Of a stretch of 64,000 nt of DNA, positions 16,843 through 26,545 are shown piece by piece. The stretch lies in NCBI GenBank assembly GCA_964489955.1, contig CAZBAV010000001.1, positions 1 to 64,000 on the forward strand, in the 5' to 3' direction. The stretch comes from Leadbetterella sp964489955. Its GTDB lineage: Bacteria; Bacteroidota; Bacteroidia; Cytophagales; Spirosomataceae. A model generated the notes under the pieces. It worked only from the letters and a program-made list of their open reading frames with translations. It made no database searches and was not told the origin of the DNA. The stretch's first letter is position 1; each line of letters opens with the position of its first letter. The translations under genes were made by a program, and so were the position numbers.

Positions 16843-17319
16843 ATGAGAAACGTACTCTTTGTTTTAGTTTTTTTAGTGTCTTTTTTTGCAAAGGCACAAG
16901 ACCTTGCACAACTTAGAAAAGACTTTGTGGTGGCTGCAGACTCTAAAGGTAATTCTGAAAGGTTTTCTAAAGTTACCTCAAGTATTGGGCAACATGCACC
17001 GGGCGTTTTGCAAGCCTACAAGGCAGCTGCAGACATTATAGAAAGTAAATACTTACCTACAATAGAAGAGAAAAAGAAAAGGGCAAAGAGAGGGATAACT
17101 AAGCTAGAAGCCTTAATAGAGGAAGATCCTAATAACTTGGAAGTAAGATTGGTGCGGATGAGTATTCAAGAAAATGTACCTAAAATCCTTAAATATCGTG
17201 CTAACCTACGGGAAGACAAAGTTTTCTTAGAAAAACATGTAGGACAGCAGCATGGAGCACTCAAAACATACATACAAGATTTTATGAAGATATCTTCTAC
17301 CTTCAAGGGGAAGATATAA
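16843..17319 (+). CDS. secreted alpha-helical protein of unknown function
   Basis: 158 residues from the ATG at 16843; a TTG at 16828 would only lengthen the n-region. Signal peptide MRNVLFVLVFLVSFFAKAQ. The mature protein is rich in charged helices (YLPTIEEKKKRAKRGITKLE, then a segment like NNLEVRLVRMSIQENVPKIL). Periplasmic; position inside the pigment locus suggests a structural or transport accessory. No named family recognised. An 8-base inverted repeat (17290-17297/17310-17317) spans its end without a T run. Confidence 0.65.
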   Translation: MRNVLFVLVFLVSFFAKAQDLAQLRKDFVVAADSKGNSERFSKVTSSIGQHAPGVLQAYKAAADIIESKYLPTIEEKKKRAKRGITKLEALIEEDPNNLEVRLVRMSIQENVPKILKYRANLREDKVFLEKHVGQQHGALKTYIQDFMKISSTFKGKI

Positions 17320-17380
17320 TAGTGATTTGCTGATAAATCTCGGGCTTTCATAGAAATTTATTCTGTGCTTAATACGATAA

Positions 17381-17412
17381 TTTAGATTAATGTAATGAAG
17401 TCGTTATCTTTG
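17381..17412 (+). promoter_or_regulatory. internal promoter before the GT2 gene
   Basis: TATCTTTG at 17405-17412 matches the -7 element exactly; TTTA at 17381-17384, spaced 20 bases, is a near -33 element. The ATG at 17420 is only 7 bases after the box, so the transcript would be almost leaderless. Confidence 0.5.
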
Positions 17413-17419
17413 CAGAAGA

Positions 17420-18589
17420 ATGATGTCTCTATCTACTAAACATAAAGTTTGCGTAATTGTACCTACCTATAATAACCACCGGACACTGGCCACAGTGTTG
17501 GATGGTGTTTTGGGGTATACTACCAATGTTATCGTAGTAAATGATGGTTCTACAGACACTACTTCTGATATATTAGCTTCATATCCTGACATTGTGAGGA
17601 TAGATTTTGATAAAAATCAGGGAAAGGGCATGGCTCTAAGGATTGGTTTTGCCAAATCTCTGGAACTGGGTTTCACCCATGCTATTACTATTGATTCAGA
17701 TGGGCAGCATTTTGCCAGTGATATTCCTGCATTTATAGAAAAACTGGATGAGTCTGATGGTAATATCCTTATTATCGGTAGCCGAAATATGACCCAGGAA
17801 GGTGTGCCAAAAAAAAGTAGTTTTGGTAATAAGTTTTCTAATTTCTGGTTTAAGTTCGAAACGGGTATAAAGCTGGAAGATACGCAGTCGGGCTATAGAT
17901 TGTACCCTCTGACCTTAATGCCCAAGAAGTATTTTACCCGAAAGTTTGAGTTTGAGATAGAGTCTATTGTACGTGCTGCTTGGAAAGGTATAGAAGTAGT
18001 AAACATGCCGATACAAGTACATTATGATTTACATGATAGGGTGTCTCACTTTAGACCCTTCAAAGACTTTAGTAGAATAAGTGTATTGAATACCGTATTG
18101 GTAATTATCACTTTACTCTATATTAAACCACGTAACTCTATCCGTAATCTTAGAAAAAAAAACTTTAAGAAGTTTGTAAAAGAAGAAATTCTTGAAAGTG
18201 GGGATTCCCCAACACGTAAAGCCAGTTCCATAGCTCTTGGTGTTCTGTTTGGTTTGCTCCCTATATGGGGTTTTCAGATGGTTGGAGTAATTTCTGCGGC
18301 CTATGTTTTGCGTTTAAATAAGCTTCTGGCTTTTACTTTCTCCAATGTTAGTTTGCCACCATTTATCCCCTTCATTATTTACTTTTCATTGCAAATAGGT
18401 AGTTTTTTTGTAGGTGAGCCCATAGGCAGCATTGCGGAAACAGATTTATCTATGGAATTTGTGAAGAATCATTTTCTACAATATCTTATTGGAAGCACTG
18501 TAGTAGCTCTGACAGTGGCTGCATTTTTTGGAATAAGCAGCTATGGGCTTATCGTTTATTGGAACAAATTTAAAACCGCAAATGTCTGA
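17420..18589 (+). CDS. GT2 glycosyltransferase with C-terminal DUF2062
   Basis: 389 residues. The GT-A domain opens VCVIVPTYNN, with DGSTD at 42-46 and the DSDGQH metal-binding motif at 92-97, and is dolichyl-phosphate-mannose-synthase-like. The C-terminal part, about 255-385, is a DUF2062 membrane domain (KASSIALGVLFGLLPIWGFQ). This two-domain architecture recurs in aryl polyene and flexirubin loci, where its acceptor is not established; it may glycosylate a lipid-linked head group. Overlaps the MMPL fusion gene by 8 bases when the latter starts at 18582. Confidence 0.87.
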   Translation: MMSLSTKHKVCVIVPTYNNHRTLATVLDGVLGYTTNVIVVNDGSTDTTSDILASYPDIVRIDFDKNQGKGMALRIGFAKSLELGFTHAITIDSDGQHFASDIPAFIEKLDESDGNILIIGSRNMTQEGVPKKSSFGNKFSNFWFKFETGIKLEDTQSGYRLYPLTLMPKKYFTRKFEFEIESIVRAAWKGIEVVNMPIQVHYDLHDRVSHFRPFKDFSRISVLNTVLVIITLLYIKPRNSIRNLRKKNFKKFVKEEILESGDSPTRKASSIALGVLFGLLPIWGFQMVGVISAAYVLRLNKLLAFTFSNVSLPPFIPFIIYFSLQIGSFFVGEPIGSIAETDLSMEFVKNHFLQYLIGSTVVALTVAAFFGISSYGLIVYWNKFKTANV

Positions 18590-21500
18590 TTTCTTTGTTT
18601 TTATATATCGTTGGGTACAAAAAAACAAGACATTGGCTGTGTTTTTTGCCGTTTTGTATTTGGCCGGGGCTACTTTTTTGGGTTCAAGGATAAGCTTTGA
18701 TGAAGATATTGCCAAACTCATTCCGCATAGTAAAGACTCCGACAACTTAGCCCGGGTAATGGGGCAGCTCAAATTTTCTGATAAGCTCACAGTAGTCCTA
18801 AAGTCTGAGGATAAACAAGTAGGAAATCTCGTTGCAGCGGCTCAGGCTTTTTGCGATAGTCTTGAAAATTACCCCCAATACGTAAAGTCTGTGCAGGGGA
18901 AGTTAGACCAAAGTACTCTGGAAGAAACTTTGGACTTTGTGGCTGCTAACTTACCCTTATTTTTGGATAGTACAGATTACCGGATTATAGCTTCTAAAAT
19001 CAATAAAGACTCTATCCGTAGCGTGGTAGAGGGGAACTACAAAGCCATAGTGTCTCCTACGGGTTTTGTTTCGGGTCGCATGGTTATGGATGATCCCTTG
19101 GGTATGAAGTTTATGGCCTTAAAAAAACTTCAAAAGTTAGGTTTAAGTAGTGACTTTATACTACATGATGGCTTTTTACTTACTCAGGATAGTTCCAGGG
19201 TGCTTTTATTTGTAAACCCTGCTTATCCTAGTAGCGATGCCCAGGAAAATGCAGTTTTTGCTGAGGTCTTGTACAAAATTAAGGATGCGATAGATGTTTC
19301 GTTTAAGAAGGAGGTTACTGTTGGTTACTTCGGAGCAAGTGTCATTGCAGCGGCTAATGCGTCGCAGATAAAAACTGATATTTTAACTACTGTCGTAGTA
19401 TCCATCGGTGCTTTGCTACTCATTTTTATGTTGTATTATCGCAAGCTAAGCATTCCTCTGGTGGTGTTTATACCTACAGTTTTTGGAGTGTTGCTGGCTA
19501 TAGCGATATTGGCGGTAATCAAGGATAGTATTTCGGCTATTTCTTTGAGTATCGGTGCTATTTTGGTAGGTGTTACTATAGACTACGCTTTGCATATTCT
19601 TACGCATTATAAACATAGTACAAGTGTAGAGGAGTTATACAAAGATATTACTAAGCCACTCATTATGAGTAGTACTACTACTGCAGTGGCTTTTTTATGT
19701 TTATTATTTGTACGTTCGGAGGCTCTTAAAGATTTGGGTATTTTTGCCGCTATTGCAGTAGTAGCCTCTGCTGTTTTTTCATTGTTGGTTATTCCGCATC
19801 TCTACTCTCCCGGGGCTGGTACAAAGAAAACATTTTTAGACCGCTTTTCTGGTATTCCTTTTGAGCGGAGTAAACCATTGGTTTGGTTTAGTGTAGTGGC
19901 CATTGGGGTGAGTGTATTTACTTATTCTAAAGTAGGTTTTAATGAAGATATTTCACAACTAAATTATGTGCCGCAAGATGTAAAGGAAGTAGAAAAAGAC
20001 CTAGAGCGTGCTACTAATCTTGTGTCAAAGTCGCTTTATGTGGTAAACTACGCTTCCTCAGAAGATTCGGTTTTGGCTTTGGGAAGTTCTACAGGAAACT
20101 TGCTTGCCGGACTAAAAACCAAGGGGGAGGTATTGGAGTACAGCTCATTAAGTGGTTTGGTATTATCTCAAGAAGCTCAAAAAGAAAAAATTCGGCAGTG
20201 GAATATATTTTGGGATAAAGCAAAGGTTAGCCAAATAAGAGACCTGTTGGTAGCAGAAAGTGCAACTTTTGGTTTTAAACCTAATGCATACTCAGGTTTT
20301 TATACACTTTTAGAGAGTAGTTTCTCCCCTATATCATTGGCAGACTATGCTGCTGTGAAAGCTTTTTCGCTTGATGATTTTATTACAGAAAAGAATGGGA
20401 GCTATACTCTTTCTACTTTAGTAAAAACAACCGAGTCCAGTAGAGAGAATGTTTTACGAGCATTTGAAAATGAAAAAGAGACACTTGTTATAGATCGAAA
20501 AAAACTAAATGAAACCTTCCTTGGTCAGCTTAATCAAGACTTTAATAGGTTGGTTAATTTTTCTTTTATTGCAGTCATCCTTATACTATTTTATTTTTTG
20601 AGAAGAGTAGAGTTAGTGGTATTAAGCTTGGGGCCTATTGTAATTACAGGTTTCATTACTGCCGGGGCTATGGGAGCATTGGGTATAGAACTCAATATTT
20701 TTAGCACTATAGTTTGTACATTAGTTTTTGGACATGGAGTAGATTTTTCTATATTTATGACTAGTGCTTTACAGAAAGAGTACACATATGGTAAAGACGT
20801 GATGCCCATTTACCGGACCTCAATTCTGCTTGCTGCAATTACTACTATACTCGCTATAGGAGCACTGGTTTTTGCTCACCATCCAGCACTGAAATCTATT
20901 TCTTTGGTAGCTTTAATAGGTGTGGGTGCAGCATTGGTTATTACCTTTGTATTTTATCCTATACTGTTCCGTTTCTTACTGGGTAGAAATCCTAAAAAAG
21001 GTAAAGCCCCGTTTGAGTTTTGGAGCTTTATTACTTCGGTATTATCGTTTACTTATTTTGGTTTAGGAGGGGTTTTGTTTTCTATAATGAGCGTTTTGGT
21101 GTCTTTCCTTCCAGGTAAAAACGCACCTTTATTGCTCAGAAAGTTTGTGTCTAAGTACATGAAGTCGGTTTTGGATACCAATCCTAATCTTAAGAAAACT
21201 CATATTGTAAATCCGCACGGAGAAGACTTCAGTAAACCGGCTGTGCTTATAGCCAATCACACCACATTTTTAGATATTTTGGCTATGGGGATGTTACATC
21301 CCAAATCTATCTTTTTAGTTAGTGACTGGGTATACAATTCACCTATTTTTGGTAAGGGGGTGCGTAAATCGGGCTTTTATCCTGTCTCTAAGGGTCTGGA
21401 AGGGGGCGTTGAGCAAATGCGGAGCAAAATACAGGAAGGTTATTCAGTGGTGGTCTTTCCGGAAGGTACAAGGTCTACAGATAATGTGGTGAAGCGTTTC

Positions 21501-22136
21501 CATAAAGGGGCGTTCTATCTGGCAGATTATTTTGGTTTGGATGTAGTGCCGGTGGTTATCCATGGAGGTGCTGATGCATTACCTAAGGGGAGTTTTATAA
21601 TCAATAAGTATAGGCTTACTTTAGAGATTTTACCAAGAATCCAGGTGGCTAGTTATGGAACAGACCTTAAAACGCAGACTAAGGAGATTTCAGCTTATTT
21701 TAAACGGAAATATACCGATTTACGGAGTCAAATAGAAGACCAGGATTACTTTAAAGATGTGATAGTCCGCAGTTTTGTATTCAAGGAGCCGGACGTGCTC
21801 CACGCGGTAGAGGAGCAGTGGGAGCAGCAAGCGGGCTGGTTACACGAAATAAACAAAGAGATTCCTGCTACTGCCAAAATCTTGCATTTAGCCAATGATT
21901 ATGGAATAGGAGATCTTATTCTGGTTATGCAGGAGCCTCAAAGAAAGGTGACATCTTGGATTACCTGTGAAGAGAGAAGAGAAGTAGCCCAAACCAATTA
22001 TTTATTAAAGAAAAGAAATATTACCTATATTGGTAAACTTGCGGCTAACGGGGAGGATGTACTTATTGTTTCTGCTGGTGTGGAGGTGGAAAGTAGCCTG
22101 TTGGCACAGTTTAGCAAGGTATTTATAGAAAAATAG
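18582..22136 (+). CDS. MMPL exporter fused to LPLAT acyltransferase and a methyltransferase-like tail
   Basis: 1184 residues from the ATG at 18582 (MSDFFVFIYRW); the ATG at 18543 lies deep inside the preceding gene. Two RND/MMPL halves: TM1 near 20-40, five spans after GVTIDYALHILTHYKHS and again around GHGVDFSIFMTSALQ, each with the extracytoplasmic loop. Next an acyltransferase domain with NHTTFLD (892-898) and FPEGTRS (959-965), both intact. The last about 130 residues resemble a class I methyltransferase (AKILHLANDYGIGDLILVMQ at about 1098 onward) but lack the Gly-rich SAM loop. Probably exports and acylates a pigment or lipid intermediate at the inner membrane. Confidence 0.88.
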   Translation: MSDFFVFIYRWVQKNKTLAVFFAVLYLAGATFLGSRISFDEDIAKLIPHSKDSDNLARVMGQLKFSDKLTVVLKSEDKQVGNLVAAAQAFCDSLENYPQYVKSVQGKLDQSTLEETLDFVAANLPLFLDSTDYRIIASKINKDSIRSVVEGNYKAIVSPTGFVSGRMVMDDPLGMKFMALKKLQKLGLSSDFILHDGFLLTQDSSRVLLFVNPAYPSSDAQENAVFAEVLYKIKDAIDVSFKKEVTVGYFGASVIAAANASQIKTDILTTVVVSIGALLLIFMLYYRKLSIPLVVFIPTVFGVLLAIAILAVIKDSISAISLSIGAILVGVTIDYALHILTHYKHSTSVEELYKDITKPLIMSSTTTAVAFLCLLFVRSEALKDLGIFAAIAVVASAVFSLLVIPHLYSPGAGTKKTFLDRFSGIPFERSKPLVWFSVVAIGVSVFTYSKVGFNEDISQLNYVPQDVKEVEKDLERATNLVSKSLYVVNYASSEDSVLALGSSTGNLLAGLKTKGEVLEYSSLSGLVLSQEAQKEKIRQWNIFWDKAKVSQIRDLLVAESATFGFKPNAYSGFYTLLESSFSPISLADYAAVKAFSLDDFITEKNGSYTLSTLVKTTESSRENVLRAFENEKETLVIDRKKLNETFLGQLNQDFNRLVNFSFIAVILILFYFLRRVELVVLSLGPIVITGFITAGAMGALGIELNIFSTIVCTLVFGHGVDFSIFMTSALQKEYTYGKDVMPIYRTSILLAAITTILAIGALVFAHHPALKSISLVALIGVGAALVITFVFYPILFRFLLGRNPKKGKAPFEFWSFITSVLSFTYFGLGGVLFSIMSVLVSFLPGKNAPLLLRKFVSKYMKSVLDTNPNLKKTHIVNPHGEDFSKPAVLIANHTTFLDILAMGMLHPKSIFLVSDWVYNSPIFGKGVRKSGFYPVSKGLEGGVEQMRSKIQEGYSVVVFPEGTRSTDNVVKRFHKGAFYLADYFGLDVVPVVIHGGADALPKGSFIINKYRLTLEILPRIQVASYGTDLKTQTKEISAYFKRKYTDLRSQIEDQDYFKDVIVRSFVFKEPDVLHAVEEQWEQQAGWLHEINKEIPATAKILHLANDYGIGDLILVMQEPQRKVTSWITCEERREVAQTNYLLKKRNITYIGKLAANGEDVLIVSAGVEVESSLLAQFSKVFIEK

Positions 22137-22141
22137 TTTAG

Positions 22142-23653
22142 ATGGTACAGTACGATGCCGTAATTGTAGGGAGTGGGCTAGGTGGACTAGCCTCAGCAAT
22201 TATTCTTGCCAAAGAAGGTTGGAAGGTTTGCGTATTGGAAAAAAACAATCAGTTTGGTGGTAACCTTCAGACTTTTTCGCGTGATAAGGTCATTTTTGAT
22301 ACTGGTGTCCATTATATTGGTGCATTAGGAGAAGGACAAAATCTCAACCGTTATTTTAAGTACCTAGAGATTTTTGATGGACTGAACCTCAAAAAAATGA
22401 ACGAAGATGGGTTTGATTACATCACTTTTGATGACGACCCTATTGCTTATCCCCATGCCCAAGGTTACAGTAACTTTGTAGAAAAGCTTCTGCCGTTTTT
22501 CCCAGAAGAAAGAGCTACGTTAGAGAGTTATTGTAATAAGATCCAAGAGATTTGTAATTACTTCCCGTTGTATAATCTAAGTGATACCGAGGGTTATCCT
22601 ATGGATATCCTTTCTATTAATGTTAAAGATTACCTTGATCAGCTTACAGACAATGAAAAGCTTAAAACGGTTCTGTCCGGCTCTAATTTTTTGTATGCGG
22701 GTAGTGCAGATAAGTCTCCTCTGTACGTACATGCGTTGTCTGTAAACTCTTATATACAGAGCTCTTGGAAGGTGGTTCGTGGCGGAAGTCAAATTACGAA
22801 GCAACTTGTGCGGGTTCTTAAAAAGTATGGTGGTACTATTTTGAAATACAAACAGGTCAAAGAGTTTTGTTTTGAAGAAAACAAAGTAAAATCTGTAAAA
22901 ACGGTATCGGGAGAGGAGTTTTTTGGTAGAACTTTTATTTCTAATGTAGACATAAAAGCCACTATCGGAATGGTTGGGAAGGGACACTTTCGTAAAGCTT
23001 TTGTAACAAGAATTGGTAACTTAAAACCCAATGTGTCTGCTTTTAGCCTTTACATGGTTCTTAAACCAGAAAAGATTAAGTTCTTTAACTATAATATTTA
23101 TAATAGCAAGTCTGAGCAGTATATGTGGACGCTAACGGATTACACAGAAGAGAGTTGGCCCCTTGGTTACATGCTTTCCGTGAACTCTAAAACAGGTGAA
23201 GATGAGTGGGCTGAAAGTATGACTGCCGTAACCTACCTGAAATATGAGGATGTAAAGCAGTGGGAGGAAACCTTAAACACGGTAGCAGACAAGGCAGAAC
23301 GGGGCGTAGCTTATGAGAATTTTAAGAAGGAAAAGACCGAAAAACTCATTGTAGAAATAGAAAAGAGGTATCCAAACATAAGGGAGTGCATACAGAGTAC
23401 ATATACTTCTACACCTTTGTCTTTCAGGGATTATATAGGTATAGAAGATGGAAGCTTGTACGGGTATGAGAGAGATAGCTCTAACCCGTTGATGACATTC
23501 ATTGCTCCTAAATCTAAGATAGAAAACGTGTTTTTTACAGGGCAAAGTATAAATATGCACGGTATTTTGGGTGTGACTATTGGTGCGGTGTCTACCTGTT
23601 CCGAAATTCTTGGAAAGAGTTACTTATTACAAAGAATCAATGAGGAAGTGTAG
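22142..23653 (+). CDS. CrtI-like FAD-dependent oxidoreductase/isomerase
   Basis: 503 residues. N-terminal dinucleotide-binding motif DAVIVGSGLGGLASA, then LEKNNQFGGNLQTF and DTGVHYIGALG, as in phytoene desaturase/CRTISO-type flavoproteins. C-terminal FAD motif GQSINMHGILGVTIG. Frequent in flexirubin loci; it may oxidise or isomerise the polyene, though it is not a carotenoid gene here, since no crtB or crtE is nearby. Cytoplasmic or membrane-associated. Overlaps the C45 gene by 14 bases. Confidence 0.85.
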   Translation: MVQYDAVIVGSGLGGLASAIILAKEGWKVCVLEKNNQFGGNLQTFSRDKVIFDTGVHYIGALGEGQNLNRYFKYLEIFDGLNLKKMNEDGFDYITFDDDPIAYPHAQGYSNFVEKLLPFFPEERATLESYCNKIQEICNYFPLYNLSDTEGYPMDILSINVKDYLDQLTDNEKLKTVLSGSNFLYAGSADKSPLYVHALSVNSYIQSSWKVVRGGSQITKQLVRVLKKYGGTILKYKQVKEFCFEENKVKSVKTVSGEEFFGRTFISNVDIKATIGMVGKGHFRKAFVTRIGNLKPNVSAFSLYMVLKPEKIKFFNYNIYNSKSEQYMWTLTDYTEESWPLGYMLSVNSKTGEDEWAESMTAVTYLKYEDVKQWEETLNTVADKAERGVAYENFKKEKTEKLIVEIEKRYPNIRECIQSTYTSTPLSFRDYIGIEDGSLYGYERDSSNPLMTFIAPKSKIENVFFTGQSINMHGILGVTIGAVSTCSEILGKSYLLQRINEEV

Positions 23654-25274
23654 TATTTACATAGTGCTTCTTCTGCTTTTTACGGCTTGTGGGACCTCCA
23701 AACTCAAAAGATATAAGCCAGTTTACACGGTTTCTTTGCCTCAAATGTTGGAGAAAGATGGGGTAAAGTCATTGGAGTCTAATACACTCTTTCAGAATGA
23801 GTACAAGCTTTGGGAAATGTACGTAGAGGGTAACCCTATGGAAGTGGGTATGTATTCCGGAGCCTTATCTGATAGTTTGTATAAATACCAGGAAACTGTT
23901 TTTTTTGAAAAAGTGGAAGACTTTGTACCTTCTAAAGGAAGACAAAGATTCTTACGCAACTTTTTGAAATGGTATAACCGTAAACTTTTTAAGAATGTAA
24001 TTCCAGCCTACAGAGAGGAGATATACGGTTTATCACAGTTTGCTACAGACCGTTTCGATTTCATTGGGCCTAAATTTCCACGTACTCTTTACCTGCACGG
24101 AGCACATGACATTGGTCATGCCTTACAAGACCTGGCTTTGGTGGGATGTACTTCTTTTGCGGCTTGGGGTAATGCTACAGAAGATGGTAAGTTGATAGTT
24201 GGCCGTAATTTTGATTTTTATGCGGGCGATGATTTTGCTCGAAATAAAGTGGTGGCATTTGTGAAACCGGACTCGGGTTACGCTTTTGCCTCCGTTACTT
24301 GGCCCGGTATGGTAGGGGTCGTATCCGGAATGAATAGTGAAGGACTTACTGTTACTATCAATGCAGGGAAGTCTTCTTTCCCTTTAACAGCCAAAACACC
24401 TATTTCTTTGCTTACAAGGGAGGTATTACAATATGCAGCCGATATAGACCAAGCTATAGAAATAGCTAAAAGACGGAAAGTTTTTGTGTCTGAAAGTATT
24501 ATGGTGGCCAGTGCAGCAGAGAACCGTGCAATACTTATAGAGGTTTCTCCCAAGAAATTCGGAGTTTATGAACCTTCCGAAAATGGACGTTTGGTATGCT
24601 CAAACCATTTCCAAAGTCAAGCTTATGGTGAAGACAAGAAAAATACCAAACATATAGAAGAAAGCCACTCTTTTTACCGTTTTGAGCGGATGAATGAACT
24701 GCTTGATGCACAACCAAAAATTAACGTGCAAGATGCTGTAGACATATTACGGAATACGCAGGGTACAAAAAATACGGAAATTGGGAAAGGGAACGAGAAG
24801 GCTCTCAATCAACTTTTGGCACATCATGGTGTGATCTTTAAGCCAGCTGAAAGAAAAATGTGGGTGTCTGCTAATCCCTATCAGCTGGGAGCTTTTGTGG
24901 CTTATGATCTCAATGCAGTTTTTTCTGGAGAAGCTGTAGGGATGCTACATAACCCATCAGAAACTGTTCCTGCGGATGATTTTTTGTATAGTGTCGGATA
25001 CAAAGATTATGAGCGATACCGTATTTTAGACAGGGAAGTAGATCAAGTGCTGAAAAATGAAACTAATGCACGAGAGGGGCTTTTTAATGAGTATTTGGCT
25101 TTGAATCCTGAACTTTGGAGTGTATATTTCAAAATTGGTAAGTATTTTTACCAAAAGAAGGCATATAGGGATGCTATACCTTATTTCGAAAAAGCCTTGG
25201 AAAAAGAGGTTACTACTCTCCCGGATATGGTGGCTACACAAAAATATTTAGAAAAATGCAAGAAGCGGATATAG
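23640..25274 (+). CDS. C45-type autoproteolytic acyltransferase/hydrolase lipoprotein with TPR tail
   Basis: 544 residues from the ATG at 23640, which gives a lipoprotein signal with lipidation at Cys17 (LLLFTAC). The core has the Ntn-hydrolase arrangement of the acyl-CoA:6-aminopenicillanate acyltransferase family: Cys170 in LVGCTSFAAWG as nucleophile, NATEDGKLIVGRNFDFY, and PGMVGVVSGMNSEGLTVTIN. The C-terminus contains a TPR-like repeat (YFYQKKAYRDAIPYFEKALE). Being lipid-anchored and exported, it could join or trim acyl groups on the pigment in the periplasm. Overlaps the ligase gene by 19 bases. Confidence 0.82.
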   Translation: MRKCSIYIVLLLLFTACGTSKLKRYKPVYTVSLPQMLEKDGVKSLESNTLFQNEYKLWEMYVEGNPMEVGMYSGALSDSLYKYQETVFFEKVEDFVPSKGRQRFLRNFLKWYNRKLFKNVIPAYREEIYGLSQFATDRFDFIGPKFPRTLYLHGAHDIGHALQDLALVGCTSFAAWGNATEDGKLIVGRNFDFYAGDDFARNKVVAFVKPDSGYAFASVTWPGMVGVVSGMNSEGLTVTINAGKSSFPLTAKTPISLLTREVLQYAADIDQAIEIAKRRKVFVSESIMVASAAENRAILIEVSPKKFGVYEPSENGRLVCSNHFQSQAYGEDKKNTKHIEESHSFYRFERMNELLDAQPKINVQDAVDILRNTQGTKNTEIGKGNEKALNQLLAHHGVIFKPAERKMWVSANPYQLGAFVAYDLNAVFSGEAVGMLHNPSETVPADDFLYSVGYKDYERYRILDREVDQVLKNETNAREGLFNEYLALNPELWSVYFKIGKYFYQKKAYRDAIPYFEKALEKEVTTLPDMVATQKYLEKCKKRI

Positions 25275-26545
25275 AAAGATGGAGTAAGGAAAAAATAGAA
25301 GCTTTCCAAGAGTTGCGGTTACGTGATGCCTTGGATTATGTAATGCGGAATTCGGCTTTTTACCAAAATTATTTTGCAGACATAGATATTTCTAAGATCC
25401 TTTCTCTAGCAGACCTACAGTCCCTGCCTTTTACAAACAAAGATCACTTGCATGCCCAAAATGACGACTTTTTGTGCGTTCCAAGAAGTAAGGTTGTGGA
25501 CTTTGCATCTACCTCGGGAACGTCGGGAAGTCCGGTTACTTTTGCATTGACAGATGCAGATCTGGACCGTTTAGCTTACAATGAGGCTTTGTCTTTAGAG
25601 TGTTCTGGCGTGAAAAAAGGCGATACTGTACAGCTTATGACGACATTAGATCGACAGTTTATGGCTGGGTTAGCTTATTTTTTGGGTATGAGAAAACTCG
25701 GAGCAAGTGTAGTTAGGGTAGGAGCAGGAATCCCTGGTTTACAGTGGGACGCCATTGAAAAGTATAAACCTACTTACTTGATAACTGTTCCCTCTTTTTT
25801 GGTGAAAATGATTGAATATGCTGAGAGTTATGGCATAGATTATAAGAATAGCAGTGTAGTGGGAGCTGTATGTATTGGAGAGCCTCTTAGGAATGAAGAC
25901 TTCTCGCCTAATGCTTTGGCAAACAAGATAAGTGAAAAATGGGATATAAATCTGTTCTCTACCTATGCATCTACAGAAATGAGTACTGCCTTTGCCGAAT
26001 GTGAAGCTATGGAAGGCGGGCATCATCATCCGGATCTTATCATTGTGGAGGTGGTAGATGAAGACGGTAACCAAGTGGAGGAAGGACAAAGTGGAGAATT
26101 AGTAGTCACAACGCTAGGTGTAGAAGCTATGCCCTTGGTGAGATTTAAAACGGGTGATATTGTAGCCGCTCATTACGGCTCATGCAGTTGTGGACGTAAT
26201 TCTTTACGGTTAGGCTCGGTGATAGGCCGTAAGCAACAAATGATAAAGTACAAAGGTACAACATTATACCCACCTGCAATGAATAATCTACTTAATGAGT
26301 TTTCTGAAATAGAAGGTCATTTGATAGAGGTGTCTTCAGATGAGGTGGGGATGGATGAAATAACTATTAAGATAGCCTCTTCAAATACCACTGTCGAGTT
26401 CCTGAATTTGGTAAAGGATCATTTTAGAGCGAAACTTAGGGTAGCCCCTAAGGTGGTTTTACTGGAGACGGAAGAGTTGAACAAGCAGGTTTTTCCACCA
26501 AAGAGCCGTAAACCTATACGTTTTGTGGACTACCGCACACTGTAG
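25256..26545 (+). CDS. phenylacetate-CoA ligase-like adenylating enzyme (aryl-acid activation)
   Basis: 429 residues, ANL superfamily, PaaK branch. P-loop STSGTSGSP at 85-93, YASTEMSTAFAE as the A5 motif near residue 243, and VRFKTGDIVA near 294. The compact C-terminal lobe carries KYKGTTLYPPAM. It is the only adenylating enzyme in the locus and the natural candidate for activating 4-coumarate from the ammonia-lyase and loading it onto an ACP. Last gene of the plus-strand operon; its 3' end overlaps the convergent phosphopantetheinyl transferase gene by 32 bases. Confidence 0.87.
   Translation: MQEADIERWSKEKIEAFQELRLRDALDYVMRNSAFYQNYFADIDISKILSLADLQSLPFTNKDHLHAQNDDFLCVPRSKVVDFASTSGTSGSPVTFALTDADLDRLAYNEALSLECSGVKKGDTVQLMTTLDRQFMAGLAYFLGMRKLGASVVRVGAGIPGLQWDAIEKYKPTYLITVPSFLVKMIEYAESYGIDYKNSSVVGAVCIGEPLRNEDFSPNALANKISEKWDINLFSTYASTEMSTAFAECEAMEGGHHHPDLIIVEVVDEDGNQVEEGQSGELVVTTLGVEAMPLVRFKTGDIVAAHYGSCSCGRNSLRLGSVIGRKQQMIKYKGTTLYPPAMNNLLNEFSEIEGHLIEVSSDEVGMDEITIKIASSNTTVEFLNLVKDHFRAKLRVAPKVVLLETEELNKQVFPPKSRKPIRFVDYRTL

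Noticed and set aside
22142..23653. Carotenoid desaturase of a carotenoid pathway
   Set aside because: No phytoene synthase or other carotenoid gene is present; all neighbours belong to the aryl polyene/resorcinol pathway.
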